Source of the DNA: Mesorhizobium huakuii
GTDB lineage: Bacteria > Pseudomonadota > Alphaproteobacteria > Rhizobiales > Rhizobiaceae
NCBI RefSeq assembly: GCF_014189455.1
Contig: NZ_CP050296.1
Location: 5,266,001 to 5,330,000 of the forward strand
Length of the DNA stretch: 64,000 nt
Direction of reading: 5' to 3'
Shown here: positions 55,816 through 63,637 of the stretch, in pieces
How positions within the stretch are numbered: position 1 is the stretch's first letter
Layout of the letters: the number at the start of each line of letters is the position of its first letter
The notes under the pieces: generated by a model
Told to the model about the DNA's origin: nothing
Seen by the model: the letters and a program-made list of their open reading frames with translations, nothing else
Databases searched by the model: none
Translations under genes and position numbers: made by a program

Positions 55816-56073
55816 ATGACCATGACAGACGATCGTCAGGAGCGCATTCGCAACCGCGCACATCAGATCTGGCAGGAAGAAGGGCAACCGGCCGGCCACC
55901 ACGAACGCCATTGGCACCAGGCGGCAGCCGACATCGATCGTGAGGATGCGGGGAAGAAGCCGGCCAAGAAAGCATCTGGCGCCGGCAAGGCAAAAGCCGC
56001 CCCCAAGGAAGAAAAGGCTGCCACGAAAGCCAGCAAGCCGAAGACCAGCAAACCAAAGAAGGCGGCCAAGTAA
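55816..56073 (+). CDS. DUF2934 domain protein
   Basis: The 85-residue protein has an N-terminal DUF2934 segment (RIRNRAHQIWQEEGQPAGHHERHW), followed by a Lys/Ala-rich tail like those of small stress proteins in rhizobia. The ATG at 55816 has TGGAG upstream. The function is unknown, and the basic tail suggests nucleic-acid contact (inference). It lies between ndk and a GST gene. Confidence 0.78.
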   Translation: MTMTDDRQERIRNRAHQIWQEEGQPAGHHERHWHQAAADIDREDAGKKPAKKASGAGKAKAAPKEEKAATKASKPKTSKPKKAAK

Positions 56074-56156
56074 GGCCCGCTGTTCCGCAGCTGATTTTCG
56101 CCACGGATTGACGGCGCTCAAGCTGCCTTGCGGGCAGGGCAGGCGTTTTGCGGCCG

Positions 56157-56849
56157 TCAGGCCGCTGCGGCAACCTTTCGCCCCAGCCCGCCATGCAGGT
56201 CGAGGCAGCGGCCGAACCATTGCGCCACGACGTCGCTGTTTTCGAGCAGCTGATAGGGCGTGGCGATGCGCGCCCATTGCAGCGCGCCAAAGACGATATA
56301 GTCCGCAAACAGCGGCGCGGCGCCGCCGATGAAGGGCTGGTAGCTCAGCATCGAGCGCAGTGGCTCAAGCGACGCCTGAAACGCCGCCAACCCGGCGTCG
56401 CGCGCCGCGACGACGTCTTCCAGCCGCCTGCCCAGGCGCTGCTCACGGCTCTGGCGGAAATAGGCAGCGTTCTCCTCGTCCTGCATGGTGTGGAGGTCGA
56501 TGAGCGCCGCGGTGGTGACATAGGGATGGATGGTCAATTGCGACCAGCGTTCGATGAAGCGCGCCATCGCTTTGCCGCCTTCGCCGCCAAACAGCGTCGG
56601 CCGGTCCGGATAGGCCTCGTCGAGATAGAGCGCGATGGCGAAGGAATCGATGACGACCTTGTCGCCGTCGCGGATCACTGGAACGGTTTTCGAAGCGCCG
56701 CCCTCGATGCCGGGGACCTCGAGAAAACGCGTCGGCGCGGTTGAGATATCGAGCCCCTTGTGAGCCAGCGCCATCGTTGCCTTCCAGCAATGCGGGCTGA
56801 ACGGACGGCTCTCATCGCGCCCGACGAGATCATAAAGCAGAATGGTCAT
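56157..56849 (-). CDS. Glutathione S-transferase family protein
   Basis: The 230-residue protein has an N-terminal thioredoxin-like half (LLYDLVGRDESRPFSPHCWKATMALAHKGL; SKTVPVIRDGDKVVIDSFAIALYLDEAYP) and a helical C-terminal half with FIGGAAPLFADYIVFGAL. The RPFSPHCWK motif, with Ser and Cys near the glutathione site, resembles beta-etherase/LigE-like and other bacterial GSTs. Substrate unknown. It is divergent from the DinB gene. Confidence 0.85.
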   Translation of the reverse strand: MTILLYDLVGRDESRPFSPHCWKATMALAHKGLDISTAPTRFLEVPGIEGGASKTVPVIRDGDKVVIDSFAIALYLDEAYPDRPTLFGGEGGKAMARFIERWSQLTIHPYVTTAALIDLHTMQDEENAAYFRQSREQRLGRRLEDVVAARDAGLAAFQASLEPLRSMLSYQPFIGGAAPLFADYIVFGALQWARIATPYQLLENSDVVAQWFGRCLDLHGGLGRKVAAAA

Positions 56850-56916
56850 TGGCGCGGGTCCCTTTGCGGTCTAGGTATCGCTCGCGACATCCCGAAACGG
56901 GGCGGCGGGAGAAACG

Positions 56917-57429
56917 ATGAAACAGCACTTCATGATGTTTGCGGCGTACAATCAATGGGCCAATGGCCGCATCTACGATGCCGCCGCCGATCTCGACGAT
57001 GAGGAATTCAATCGCGATGTCGGCGCCTTTTTCGGCTCGCTGATGGGCACGCTCAACCACCTGCTCGCCGCCGATCGCATCTGGATGAAGCGCTTCACCG
57101 GCGAAGGCGATGCGCCGACGGCGCTGGATGTCGTCCTGCACCGGGTCTTGCCCAATTTGAGGATGGCGCGCGAGGCGGAGGACCGGCGGATCATCGACTG
57201 GCTCGGCGGCTTGAGCGACAAGGCGCTATCGGGACGCTTCACCTACATGACGGTGTCGGACATGCGCACTGTCTCGCAGCGTCTGGCGCCCGCGCTGGCG
57301 CATGTCTTCAACCACCAGACCCACCATCGCGGCCAGGCGCATATGATCCTTACGGTTCTGGGCCGTCCTTCCGTGCCGCTCGATCTGGCGCACTTCCAGC
57401 GCACCGAAGAGGGCAGGGCTTTCGCCTGA
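56917..57429 (+). CDS. DinB family protein
   Basis: The 170-residue four-helix protein has metal-ligand histidines in GTLNHLLAADRIW and HVFNHQTHHRGQAH, the DinB/YfiT arrangement. The family includes thiol transferases using bacillithiol, mycothiol or glutathione. Between two GST-like and acetyltransferase genes, a detoxification role is plausible but not proven. Confidence 0.87.
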   Translation: MKQHFMMFAAYNQWANGRIYDAAADLDDEEFNRDVGAFFGSLMGTLNHLLAADRIWMKRFTGEGDAPTALDVVLHRVLPNLRMAREAEDRRIIDWLGGLSDKALSGRFTYMTVSDMRTVSQRLAPALAHVFNHQTHHRGQAHMILTVLGRPSVPLDLAHFQRTEEGRAFA

Positions 57430-57452
57430 TCCAGGCAAGCGGCCTGCGTCGA

Positions 57453-58043
57453 CTATCGCCGCATCTTCTGCAGAAGCATGGCCTTCACATCAGGCCATTC
57501 GGAATCGATGATGCTGAACCGCACGGAATTGCGTTTCCGGCCGTCCGGCATGATCCGCTCATTGCGAACGATCCCCTCCTGCTTTGCCCCTATCCGTAGA
57601 ATGGCCGCTCTCGATGCGTCATTGAGTTCATCTGTGGTGAACTGCACCCGCACACACGCCATGACCTCGAAGGCATGGGCCAGGAGAAGGTACTTTGCTT
57701 CGGTGTTGACCCCTGATCGCTGAACCGAAGCGCTGAGCCACGTGTGCCCAATCTCCAATTTTCTGTTCATGCGATCGATCTTCCAGAACCGCGTACTCCC
57801 GCAGATCGCTCCCGTGCCGTGCAGGACGATTGTATAAGGCATGACAGTCCCGGCCCGCCGTCCAGCCAGGGCGCAGGCTACATAGTCATCGATCGTGGCT
57901 GGCCCGGGAACCACGGTGGCCGTCAGGTTCCACAGCTCACCGTCCGCGGCTGCACACAGAAGACCCTGCGAATGCCCCGGCTGAAGCGGCTTGAGTTCAA
58001 CAATTTTGCCGACCAGGGCGGGTTGTATGGATTGGACGTCCAT
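57453..58043 (-). CDS. GNAT family N-acetyltransferase (RimJ/RimL-like)
   Basis: The 196-residue protein has the RimJ/RimL-like pattern VELKPLQPGHSQGL, STRFWKIDRMNRKLEIGHTWLSASVQRSGVNTEAKYLLLAHAFE and RVQFTTDELNDASRAAILRIGAKQEG. These enzymes acetylate protein N-termini, antibiotics or polyamines. The ATG at 58043 (MDVQSIQP) is preferred to one 45 nt upstream, which would give an unusual leader. Confidence 0.85.
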   Translation of the reverse strand: MDVQSIQPALVGKIVELKPLQPGHSQGLLCAAADGELWNLTATVVPGPATIDDYVACALAGRRAGTVMPYTIVLHGTGAICGSTRFWKIDRMNRKLEIGHTWLSASVQRSGVNTEAKYLLLAHAFEVMACVRVQFTTDELNDASRAAILRIGAKQEGIVRNERIMPDGRKRNSVRFSIIDSEWPDVKAMLLQKMRR

Positions 58044-58107
58044 TAACCGTTGGTCCTCAATTTTCTGACCGGCGGTCATCGGGAACAATTGGGGGCTGAT
58101 CCGAAAT

Positions 58108-59067
58108 TCAGACAGCTTCGGAAGCCAGGTCGCGGATTTCGCTATCCAACTGGCGTTGGGTCAAGGCTGCTTCCGCCATGACCCATTGTTTGAACAGCAG
58201 CACCTTGCGTGCGGCAAGGCTCTTGTTGGGGGAGACGAAATACCAGCCTGCACTGTTTGGATGGTGGACGGCGAAAGGAGCAATCAGCCTCTCGGCTCGT
58301 ATGTCGCTGGCCATATAGGCACGGTTGGCCACGGCAAAGCCCATTCCGGCATTGGCCGCCTCGTAAGACATCATGCACGAGTCGAAATAGATGCTTTTGG
58401 TTTCGCTGAGCACGAAGCTGGCGCCGGCGAAACCAAGCCAGGATTGCCAGTTCTGGGTGCAGGTGTCGGAATGCAGCAGCGTGAAGTGTTTGAGGTCGTC
58501 CGGCGTCACCCTTGACACAGGCTTGTGGCCGAGAACCTCATGGAACAGCTTGCGGCTGCACACCGGTGTCAGGTCTTCCCTAAACAGCAGATCGGATGGC
58601 AGCCCGTTGAAGTGGCCGTCGCCATAACGGATTTCGAGATCGAAATCGGAGGTCGTGAACTCATGCGTCGCGTAGGAGGTCGAAACCCGCATCACGATAT
58701 CGGGATATTGCCGCTGGAACTCCGGCAGGCGTGGAAACAGCCAGCGCGCGGCGAAGGTCGGCAGCACGGATATCTTCAGCACATGTTCCTGCGATTGCCC
58801 GGTCGCCTCCATGCTGGCGGCGACGATCCGCTCCAGCGCCTCGCGAACGCGCGAGACATAGGTCTCGCCTTCCGGCGTCAGCGACACCGCATTGCCGCCG
58901 CGCTGAAAGATCTTGAAGCGCAGCTGATCCTCCAGGCTTTTGACGCGCTGGCTGACCGCTGAAGCGGTGATGAACTGCTCTTCGCCGGCGCGCGTGAAAT
59001 TCCCGTGGCGCGCAGCACTCTCCACGATTTTCAGCGAATTGAGGTTGACCTGACTGAGCAGACGCAC
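58108..59067 (-). CDS. LysR family transcriptional regulator
   Basis: The 319-residue protein has an N-terminal winged HTH (residues about 8-65: LNSLKIVESAARHGNFTRAGEEQFITASAVSQRVKSLEDQL) and a GcvA-like effector domain. It is divergent from the 2OG-Fe(II) oxygenase-like gene with 111 bp between starts, the usual layout for a LysR regulator and its target. Confidence 0.9.
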   Translation of the reverse strand: MRLLSQVNLNSLKIVESAARHGNFTRAGEEQFITASAVSQRVKSLEDQLRFKIFQRGGNAVSLTPEGETYVSRVREALERIVAASMEATGQSQEHVLKISVLPTFAARWLFPRLPEFQRQYPDIVMRVSTSYATHEFTTSDFDLEIRYGDGHFNGLPSDLLFREDLTPVCSRKLFHEVLGHKPVSRVTPDDLKHFTLLHSDTCTQNWQSWLGFAGASFVLSETKSIYFDSCMMSYEAANAGMGFAVANRAYMASDIRAERLIAPFAVHHPNSAGWYFVSPNKSLAARKVLLFKQWVMAEAALTQRQLDSEIRDLASEAV

Positions 59068-59108
59068 GGGTTTCGACCTTAAGCTGGGCTTACAGTAGCA
59101 CCAGCATT

Positions 59109-59169
59109 CCTAATTTTACAGGGGGGGCTAATTTAATCGACTGTTAACCAAGTGTTTGCCCCCACTTGG
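59109..59169. promoter_or_regulatory. LysR/oxygenase control region with direct and inverted repeats
   Basis: Two CTAATTT words at about 59109 and 59128 flank a run of seven G. Downstream, CCAAGTG (59148-59154) and CACTTGG (59163-59169) form a perfect inverted repeat ending next to the ribosome site of the 59179 gene, so it could be an operator or a leader hairpin. Confidence 0.5.
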
Positions 59170-59178
59170 AGAAGTACA

Positions 59179-60015
59179 ATGAACGCACATACCATACCCG
59201 AACTGCGCTATGCGATGAGCCGCGAGGCCATTATCGGCCATGAGACCGCCTGGAAAATATCGAGTTTCGGCGTTGCGCAGTACCTGCACGGCTATGACCC
59301 GGCACTGCTTGCCGCGATCGAGGAGGCCGCCCTGAAGCTCAAGGACAGCCATGCCGTGCACAAGCACCTCGACCTGACCTTCATCACCGGGGCCGACCGT
59401 TTCATTCCCGAAATCAAGGAGTTGCTGCACGACAAGCTGCGCCTGGAGCGGCTGTCGGACATGATGGGCACGAAGCTGGAGCCCTATCCGCTGTCGATCG
59501 TCGGCTCCACCGTCACCTTCATGAATCCAAGGGATGGTGCCGTCGAATGGCATTGCGATGGCGTTCCGGTCACCGAGCTCATTCCGCTGTCGATCAGCAA
59601 TCCGCTGGTCGGCGGCCATCTCGAAATCTATTGCGACGATTCCGAGACCGGCCGCGCCATCCTCGAATCCGGCCGCGAGATTCCGCGCAACCGCATCATG
59701 CGCATCGATCACAAGATGAATTACGCGACGCTCGGGCAGTTCCTTGGCGTCCTGCATCGCACGGCGCCGATCCAGTATGGCGAGCGCGTCACCCTGGTGC
59801 TCAACCAGCGTTCGGTGGCCAAGCCGTATGTCGACGACAACCGCATGTTCTATCTTGCCGCCGACAATGACCATGACCGCGAATGGGTCAACGAACTGGC
59901 TGAAGACGTTTGGACCAACCAGCTGCCGGCCTATCGCCGGTTCGAGGCGGAGCATCCCACGCCCGCCCCGGTTGCCGAAGCACAGGTTCCGGGCGGAGCC
60001 AGGGAATCATGGTAG
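59179..60015 (+). CDS. Putative 2-oxoglutarate/Fe(II)-dependent oxygenase
   Basis: In this 278-residue protein the iron facial triad is visible: H125 and D127 in VEWHCDGVP, and H193 in GVLHRTAP. R203 ten residues later (GERVTLVL) is the usual 2-oxoglutarate anchor. GGHLEIYCDD is the strand before the distal His. I do not recognise a named subfamily. GGAGAAG precedes the ATG. The next gene is an EamA exporter and the divergent one is a LysR regulator, so it may hydroxylate a small metabolite that is then exported (inference). Confidence 0.7.
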   Translation: MNAHTIPELRYAMSREAIIGHETAWKISSFGVAQYLHGYDPALLAAIEEAALKLKDSHAVHKHLDLTFITGADRFIPEIKELLHDKLRLERLSDMMGTKLEPYPLSIVGSTVTFMNPRDGAVEWHCDGVPVTELIPLSISNPLVGGHLEIYCDDSETGRAILESGREIPRNRIMRIDHKMNYATLGQFLGVLHRTAPIQYGERVTLVLNQRSVAKPYVDDNRMFYLAADNDHDREWVNELAEDVWTNQLPAYRRFEAEHPTPAPVAEAQVPGGARESW

Positions 60016-60018
60016 CGC

Positions 60019-60065
60019 ACCATGATCCCGAAAAGTGGGAACCGGTTCTCGGACGAGATCATGGT
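60019..60065. repeat. Rhizobial intergenic palindromic repeat
   Basis: ACCATGATC (60019-60027) and GATCATGGT (60057-60065) are perfect inverted ends around CCCGAAAAGTGGGAACCGG-type sequence. From memory, the core ATGATCCCGAAAAGTGG is one of the commonest dispersed repeats in Rhizobiales, found in hundreds of copies. This copy lies between the oxygenase and EamA genes and supplies in-frame ATG codons. Confidence 0.75.
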
Positions 60066-60987
60066 CAAACACAGAGATAGAGCCCCATGCCGATCCTTTC
60101 GGCATGGATCAGGCTCGATATCCGCGCTGGTCTTTGCTGCCGGCGCGGTGGCTTTGTGGTCGACCAATGCCTTGGTCGGCAAATCTCTGCTGGCGACCCA
60201 TCCGGTATCGCAGGTGCAGTTCCTGCAATTTGCCGGAGCTGCACTGGTCTTCGCCCTGATCCGGTTCATGAACCGGGAGGGAGCTCCGCCGGTCGCGGCC
60301 AGAGCCGCATTCGCGCCTCTCGCGGTCGGCTTCATCGGTCTGGTCGGCACCATGGTGCTGCAATACATCGCCTTCGCCTCGATGCCGGTGATCGAAGCCA
60401 ACCTCGTGGCCTATACTTGGCCTTTGATGGTTGCCGCCGCTGTGATCGTCTTCGAAAATCCGCGGCGTCCAGCTTTGCTGGGTCTTGCCGCTGCCCTTGG
60501 GTTCGTCGGCGTCGCGCTGGTGATTTCGGGAGGGCGTGAGAGCAGCTGGTTCCAGGGCGATCTCGTCGGCTATCTAGCCGCATTCGGATCCGCGTTGTGC
60601 ATGGCGTTCTATTCGGTGATGGTGGGACGGTTCGCCACGTCGCCGGATCGCCTGTTGTTGCCTTCCTCGCTGGTCGGCGTCGCCTTGACGCTGTTGTGGT
60701 CCGCTCACGAGGGCGTTGCCTGGCCTGCCGGCGTGGATCTGGCGCTTGGGCTCTACCTCGGCGCCGGCCCGATGGGGCTGGGTTATTACTTCTGGTCGCG
60801 CGCCTTGAAGCTCGAAGGCAGCGGCAAGGTCGCGGTCGTCGCTTATCTCACGCCGATCGCGTCGACGCTGCTGCTGACCCTGTCCGGCGAACGGCTGACG
60901 ACGACCGCTATTGCCGGCGCCGTCCTCGTCATCGGCAGTTGTATCGCGGTCGGTCTGGAACGGTCGGAGGCGCAAGACTATGTTTGA
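60061..60987 (+). CDS. EamA/DMT family transporter
   Basis: The product of about 308 residues has ten hydrophobic segments in two EamA halves (ALVFAAGAVALWSTNALVGKSLL; MPVIEANLVAYTWPLMVAAAVIVF; GLGYYFWSRALKLEGSGKVAVVAYLTPIASTLLL). It resembles YddG-like amino-acid exporters. The frame opens at 60022 inside a dispersed repeat. The ATG at 60061 is the last codon of that repeat and neither has a good ribosome site, so the true start may be later. It follows the 2OG oxygenase gene and is probably co-transcribed. Confidence 0.85.
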   Translation: MVKHRDRAPCRSFRHGSGSISALVFAAGAVALWSTNALVGKSLLATHPVSQVQFLQFAGAALVFALIRFMNREGAPPVAARAAFAPLAVGFIGLVGTMVLQYIAFASMPVIEANLVAYTWPLMVAAAVIVFENPRRPALLGLAAALGFVGVALVISGGRESSWFQGDLVGYLAAFGSALCMAFYSVMVGRFATSPDRLLLPSSLVGVALTLLWSAHEGVAWPAGVDLALGLYLGAGPMGLGYYFWSRALKLEGSGKVAVVAYLTPIASTLLLTLSGERLTTTAIAGAVLVIGSCIAVGLERSEAQDYV

Positions 60988-61183
60988 CGACAATGAACGT
61001 CTCGCCAGGCAAGAAGCGCATTGGCTCATCAAGGAATTTGGCGCCGAGGCACCGCTTTATGCTGCAATGAAGGCCGAAAAGGCGATTGAGCAGAAGGATT
61101 TCGGGCGCTGTGCCCGCTGGAAACGTATTCTTGAGATATTGGCCGATGGTCGGATAACCAAGTCTGCCGCGTCGAAGTATTAG
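60980..61183 (+). CDS. Small hypothetical protein
   Basis: The 67-residue soluble, highly charged protein (MFDDNERLARQEAHWLIKEFGAEAP...RWKRILEILADGRITKSAASKY) starts inside the last codons of the EamA gene. Similar short helical proteins (AARxEAxxLIxxxGxxA) are common in rhizobia, but I cannot name a family or function. Confidence 0.65.
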   Translation: MFDDNERLARQEAHWLIKEFGAEAPLYAAMKAEKAIEQKDFGRCARWKRILEILADGRITKSAASKY

Positions 61184-61344
61184 ATTTTCTAATTTGCACG
61201 ACGTCGATTTTCCATAAAAATAGTTGACGTCAAGTCTTGATTCGTTTTGGAACTTGGCGGTCCGTTGGGGGACGCGGTTAAAGAGATACATCGACAAAAG
61301 TCTTCGCTGGGGTGGGTGACTTTGTCGCAAATAGGGTGAAAGAA

Positions 61345-61794
61345 TTGTCAAATATCGAGGATAAGACCGTTATCGAGCTAACGGCCGATATTGTCTCGGC
61401 CTATGTAGGCAACAATCCGCTTCCGGCTTCCGGCCTGCCTGACCTGATTGCCAGCGTCAGCGCATCGGTTCGAAAACTGGCAGGTGCGGCTGTCGTGGAG
61501 AGTCCGAGCCTTGTTCCGGCTGTAAATCCGAAGAAGTCGGTGTTTCCCGACTACATCGTCTGCCTGGAGGATGGAAAGAAGTTCAAGTCGCTCAAGCGAC
61601 ACCTCAGGACAGACTATGGTTTGAGCCCGGACGACTATCGGGCCAAATGGAGTCTGCCGCCGGATTACCCGATGGTCGCGCCGAATTACTCGGCGACCCG
61701 TTCGGCGCTGGCAAAGTCGACAGGGCTTGGCCGCAAACCGGCAGCAGCACCGGCCTCTGTGGCCAAGGGAGCGAAGCGCAAGGCGGCTGGCTGA
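61345..61794 (+). CDS. MucR/Ros family transcriptional regulator
   Basis: The 149-residue protein has the conserved IELTADIVSAYVGNN N-terminal oligomerisation region, the Ros-type prokaryotic zinc finger and the YPMVAPNYSATRSALAK block. In the finger the Cys of VCLEDGKKFKSLKRH is kept. The second ligand is Asp (CLED), the first His is kept, and the position of the last His holds Asp (RTDY, where MucR usually has THY). Members are global repressors that bind AT-rich targets, including exopolysaccharide genes. The TTG at 61345 follows AGGGTGA at good spacing. The frame is open to a GTG at 61312. Confidence 0.88.
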   Translation: MSNIEDKTVIELTADIVSAYVGNNPLPASGLPDLIASVSASVRKLAGAAVVESPSLVPAVNPKKSVFPDYIVCLEDGKKFKSLKRHLRTDYGLSPDDYRAKWSLPPDYPMVAPNYSATRSALAKSTGLGRKPAAAPASVAKGAKRKAAG

Positions 61795-61839
61795 GCGCGA
61801 AGCGACCCGGCCAGCCGGCCTGGACGCGACAGCCAATGG

Positions 61840-61870
61840 AACCCGGAAAGCGGCTCCGCCTTCCGGGTTT
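61840..61870. terminator. Hairpin between mucR-like and Crp/Fnr genes
   Basis: AACCCGGAA pairs with TTCCGGGTT around an inner GCGG/CCGC stem, and a short T run follows on the plus strand. It ends the MucR-like gene and touches the stop of the convergent Crp/Fnr gene. Confidence 0.75.
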
Positions 61871-62552
61871 ACCGCCTTATCTGCGGCTGATCGTGCAGAA
61901 CCACGTTCAGCAACGAACTGTGCACCACGAGTTTTCCATTGTATTCGATGAATCCAAGGTCGCGGAACTTGTTCATGAAGTAGCTGACTCTCGGTCGCGT
62001 TGTGCCGATCATTTCGGCTAGCGTCTCCTGGTTGACCTTGCCGAGAATGGGTTCAGGCCTTCCTTCCTTGCCGAAATTTGCCAGCAGGAGAAGTGCCCGT
62101 GCCAGGCGCTTTTCGCTCGAATTGAAAAGCTGATCGACCAGGTCCTCTTCGACGCGGATGGTTCGTGTCAGAAGGTGGGCGATGAACATTTCCGAAAAGG
62201 CCGGCTCGTCGTGAATGACGCGCATGATCGCCTTCTTATCTATCTGCATGATCTCGCAATCCGTCATCGCAACCGCCGTTGCCATGCGCCGCGTCTGGCC
62301 GGCCATGCAACCTTCGCCGAAGAAATCGTTGGTCCCCATTATTGCGACGACAGCTTCCTTTCCCTGTTCGGACAGGACACTGATCTTTACCTGACCCTCA
62401 TTGATGTAGAAGACCGAAGCCGCGGCATCGCCTTGCGAGAATATTTTCTGATTGGGTCCGTAACGTGTGATCGTGCGCCCAAGATCGGCTTTCGCCAGAA
62501 AAGCCTGCGGATCGAACGGCTGATCTGATTTTCCTTCCATCAATGACCCCAT
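61869..62552 (-). CDS. Crp/Fnr family transcriptional regulator
   Basis: The 227-residue protein has a cyclic-nucleotide-binding-like domain (FSQGDAAASVFYINEGQVKISVLSEQGKEAVVAIMGTNDFFGEGC) and a C-terminal HTH (NQETLAEMIGTTRPRVSYFMNKFRDLGFIEY). The N-terminal cysteines of FNR are absent, so it is not an Fe-S oxygen sensor. The RPRVS recognition helix is shared with many rhizobial Crp-like proteins of unknown ligand. MEGKS, four codons later, is an alternative start. Confidence 0.9.
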   Translation of the reverse strand: MGSLMEGKSDQPFDPQAFLAKADLGRTITRYGPNQKIFSQGDAAASVFYINEGQVKISVLSEQGKEAVVAIMGTNDFFGEGCMAGQTRRMATAVAMTDCEIMQIDKKAIMRVIHDEPAFSEMFIAHLLTRTIRVEEDLVDQLFNSSEKRLARALLLLANFGKEGRPEPILGKVNQETLAEMIGTTRPRVSYFMNKFRDLGFIEYNGKLVVHSSLLNVVLHDQPQIRR

Positions 62553-62619
62553 CCACTGACATCACGATGCTGACGAGGCTTCAGCCTCGATGAAACAGAA
62601 TCCAATATCTCGCGGGACC

Positions 62620-63214
62620 GGTCAATATTGACCAGACGCGGTTCGCTGCGAAGGCTATCCAAATGCGGTCGGCGTCACTCGGGTCTTCCTCTCACTCGAT
62701 CTTCGGGCGCCTTGACGAGTCCCCGGCCGGGGCTTTCATAAGCAAGGCATGCACGCCAAAGAAGCGGACCGCGAGGCGCGACGCTAACGAGACATCGCAA
62801 CAGCTCCCTGCGCCAAGATTCCCTGGGATGCGACTTCCTCTCGCAATGTGTCGGCAATTTCCGTCAGACTGTGGCCGGCCTCGGGATGGGCGTCGAGCAA
62901 AAGGCTGGCAACGGCTGCTATGTCCAGCCTGCGCCGACGCCGCTGGGCATCGGAAACGACATCTGCGATCTTGAGCGCCAGGGGAAGCGTGGGCATCCTC
63001 GAATCTCCATGCCGCCTTGGTTTATCCGGGTCCTAGTGGGAGTTTTGGCAGCCTTCCCGCTTCTGATTGATACCGAGCCGTTTCCTCTGCCGTGCTGAAA
63101 ATCCCCGGCCGGGGTTCCTGCTGTCGTAACCAACTGTGGTTGGGGGGCAGTCGGGTTCGTCAGCGCGCGAAGCGTAGGATGCGCGCCGGGTGGCCGTCTG
63201 TTCAATATTGACCA
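62620..63214. mobile_element. Possible MITE-like or relic element with nested inverted repeats
   Basis: The left end reads GGTCAATATTGACCAGACG and the right end is its inverted copy at 18 of 19 positions (63196-63214). About 100 bp inward from each end lies the same 12-bp palindrome CCCCGGCCGGGG (62721-62732 and 63103-63114), each followed inward by a TTTTCA-like word. ACC occurs just outside both ends and could be a 3-bp target duplication. The intervening arms have diverged. There is no transposase. The alternative is that GGTCAATATTGACC is an operator of the adjacent Crp/Fnr gene that happens to recur. Confidence 0.45.
62784..62996 (-). CDS. Small hypothetical protein
   Basis: The 70-residue frame encodes a helical, charged protein (MPTLPLALKIADVVSDAQRRRRRLDIAAVASLLLDAHPEAGHSLTEIADTLREEV). 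GGAG lies about 7 nt before the ATG. The composition resembles real rhizobial small proteins, but I know no family. It is enclosed by the nested inverted repeats. It may be genuine or a chance frame. Confidence 0.45.
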   Translation of the reverse strand: MPTLPLALKIADVVSDAQRRRRRLDIAAVASLLLDAHPEAGHSLTEIADTLREEVASQGILAQGAVAMSR

Positions 63215-63637
63215 CCTAGCGCGGATGGGGGGTGCTAATAGACTTCACCTTGAGCCTTTGTCTGTAGAAAGAAGGCAGTACTTGTTGCAATTCAAAGCGG
63301 GGCTACATCAATCGCGGGTAGATTTTTCATAAGAAAAGATCGAAAATTCCAGAAAGTCAGTTGTTGTCGGCTCTTGGCCCGAAGTGGACACGCTGCGATC
63401 ACCTATTCCTCTGATTTTGTTGACCGCAAGGTCATCAAGGATCTCCGGCGATAAGCACCGGCGCGTTTCACCATCAAGCCTGTGCGGGCTGCTCCGGCGG
63501 TCGTTGAGGATAGGCGCGAATTTTCGCGGACAGGGCTTCCAATTCGGCCCATCGCTCCCGCTCGTCTTCAGGCCTTGTGCGGCCAACCGGCCTGCAAGGT
63601 CTTGCGAAGCGTTGGTGTCCGGTGCAAAAGCGCGGCC
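63215..63637. other. Intergenic region upstream of ABC-F gene
   Basis: No gene, hairpin or clear promoter was recognised in this 423-bp stretch. Frames on the minus strand are antisense to the following gene. Confidence 0.4.

Noticed and set aside
62663..62974. 103-codon plus-strand frame upstream of the ABC-F gene
   Set aside because: Antisense to the small minus-strand frame that has a ribosome site. Composition is shadow-like.
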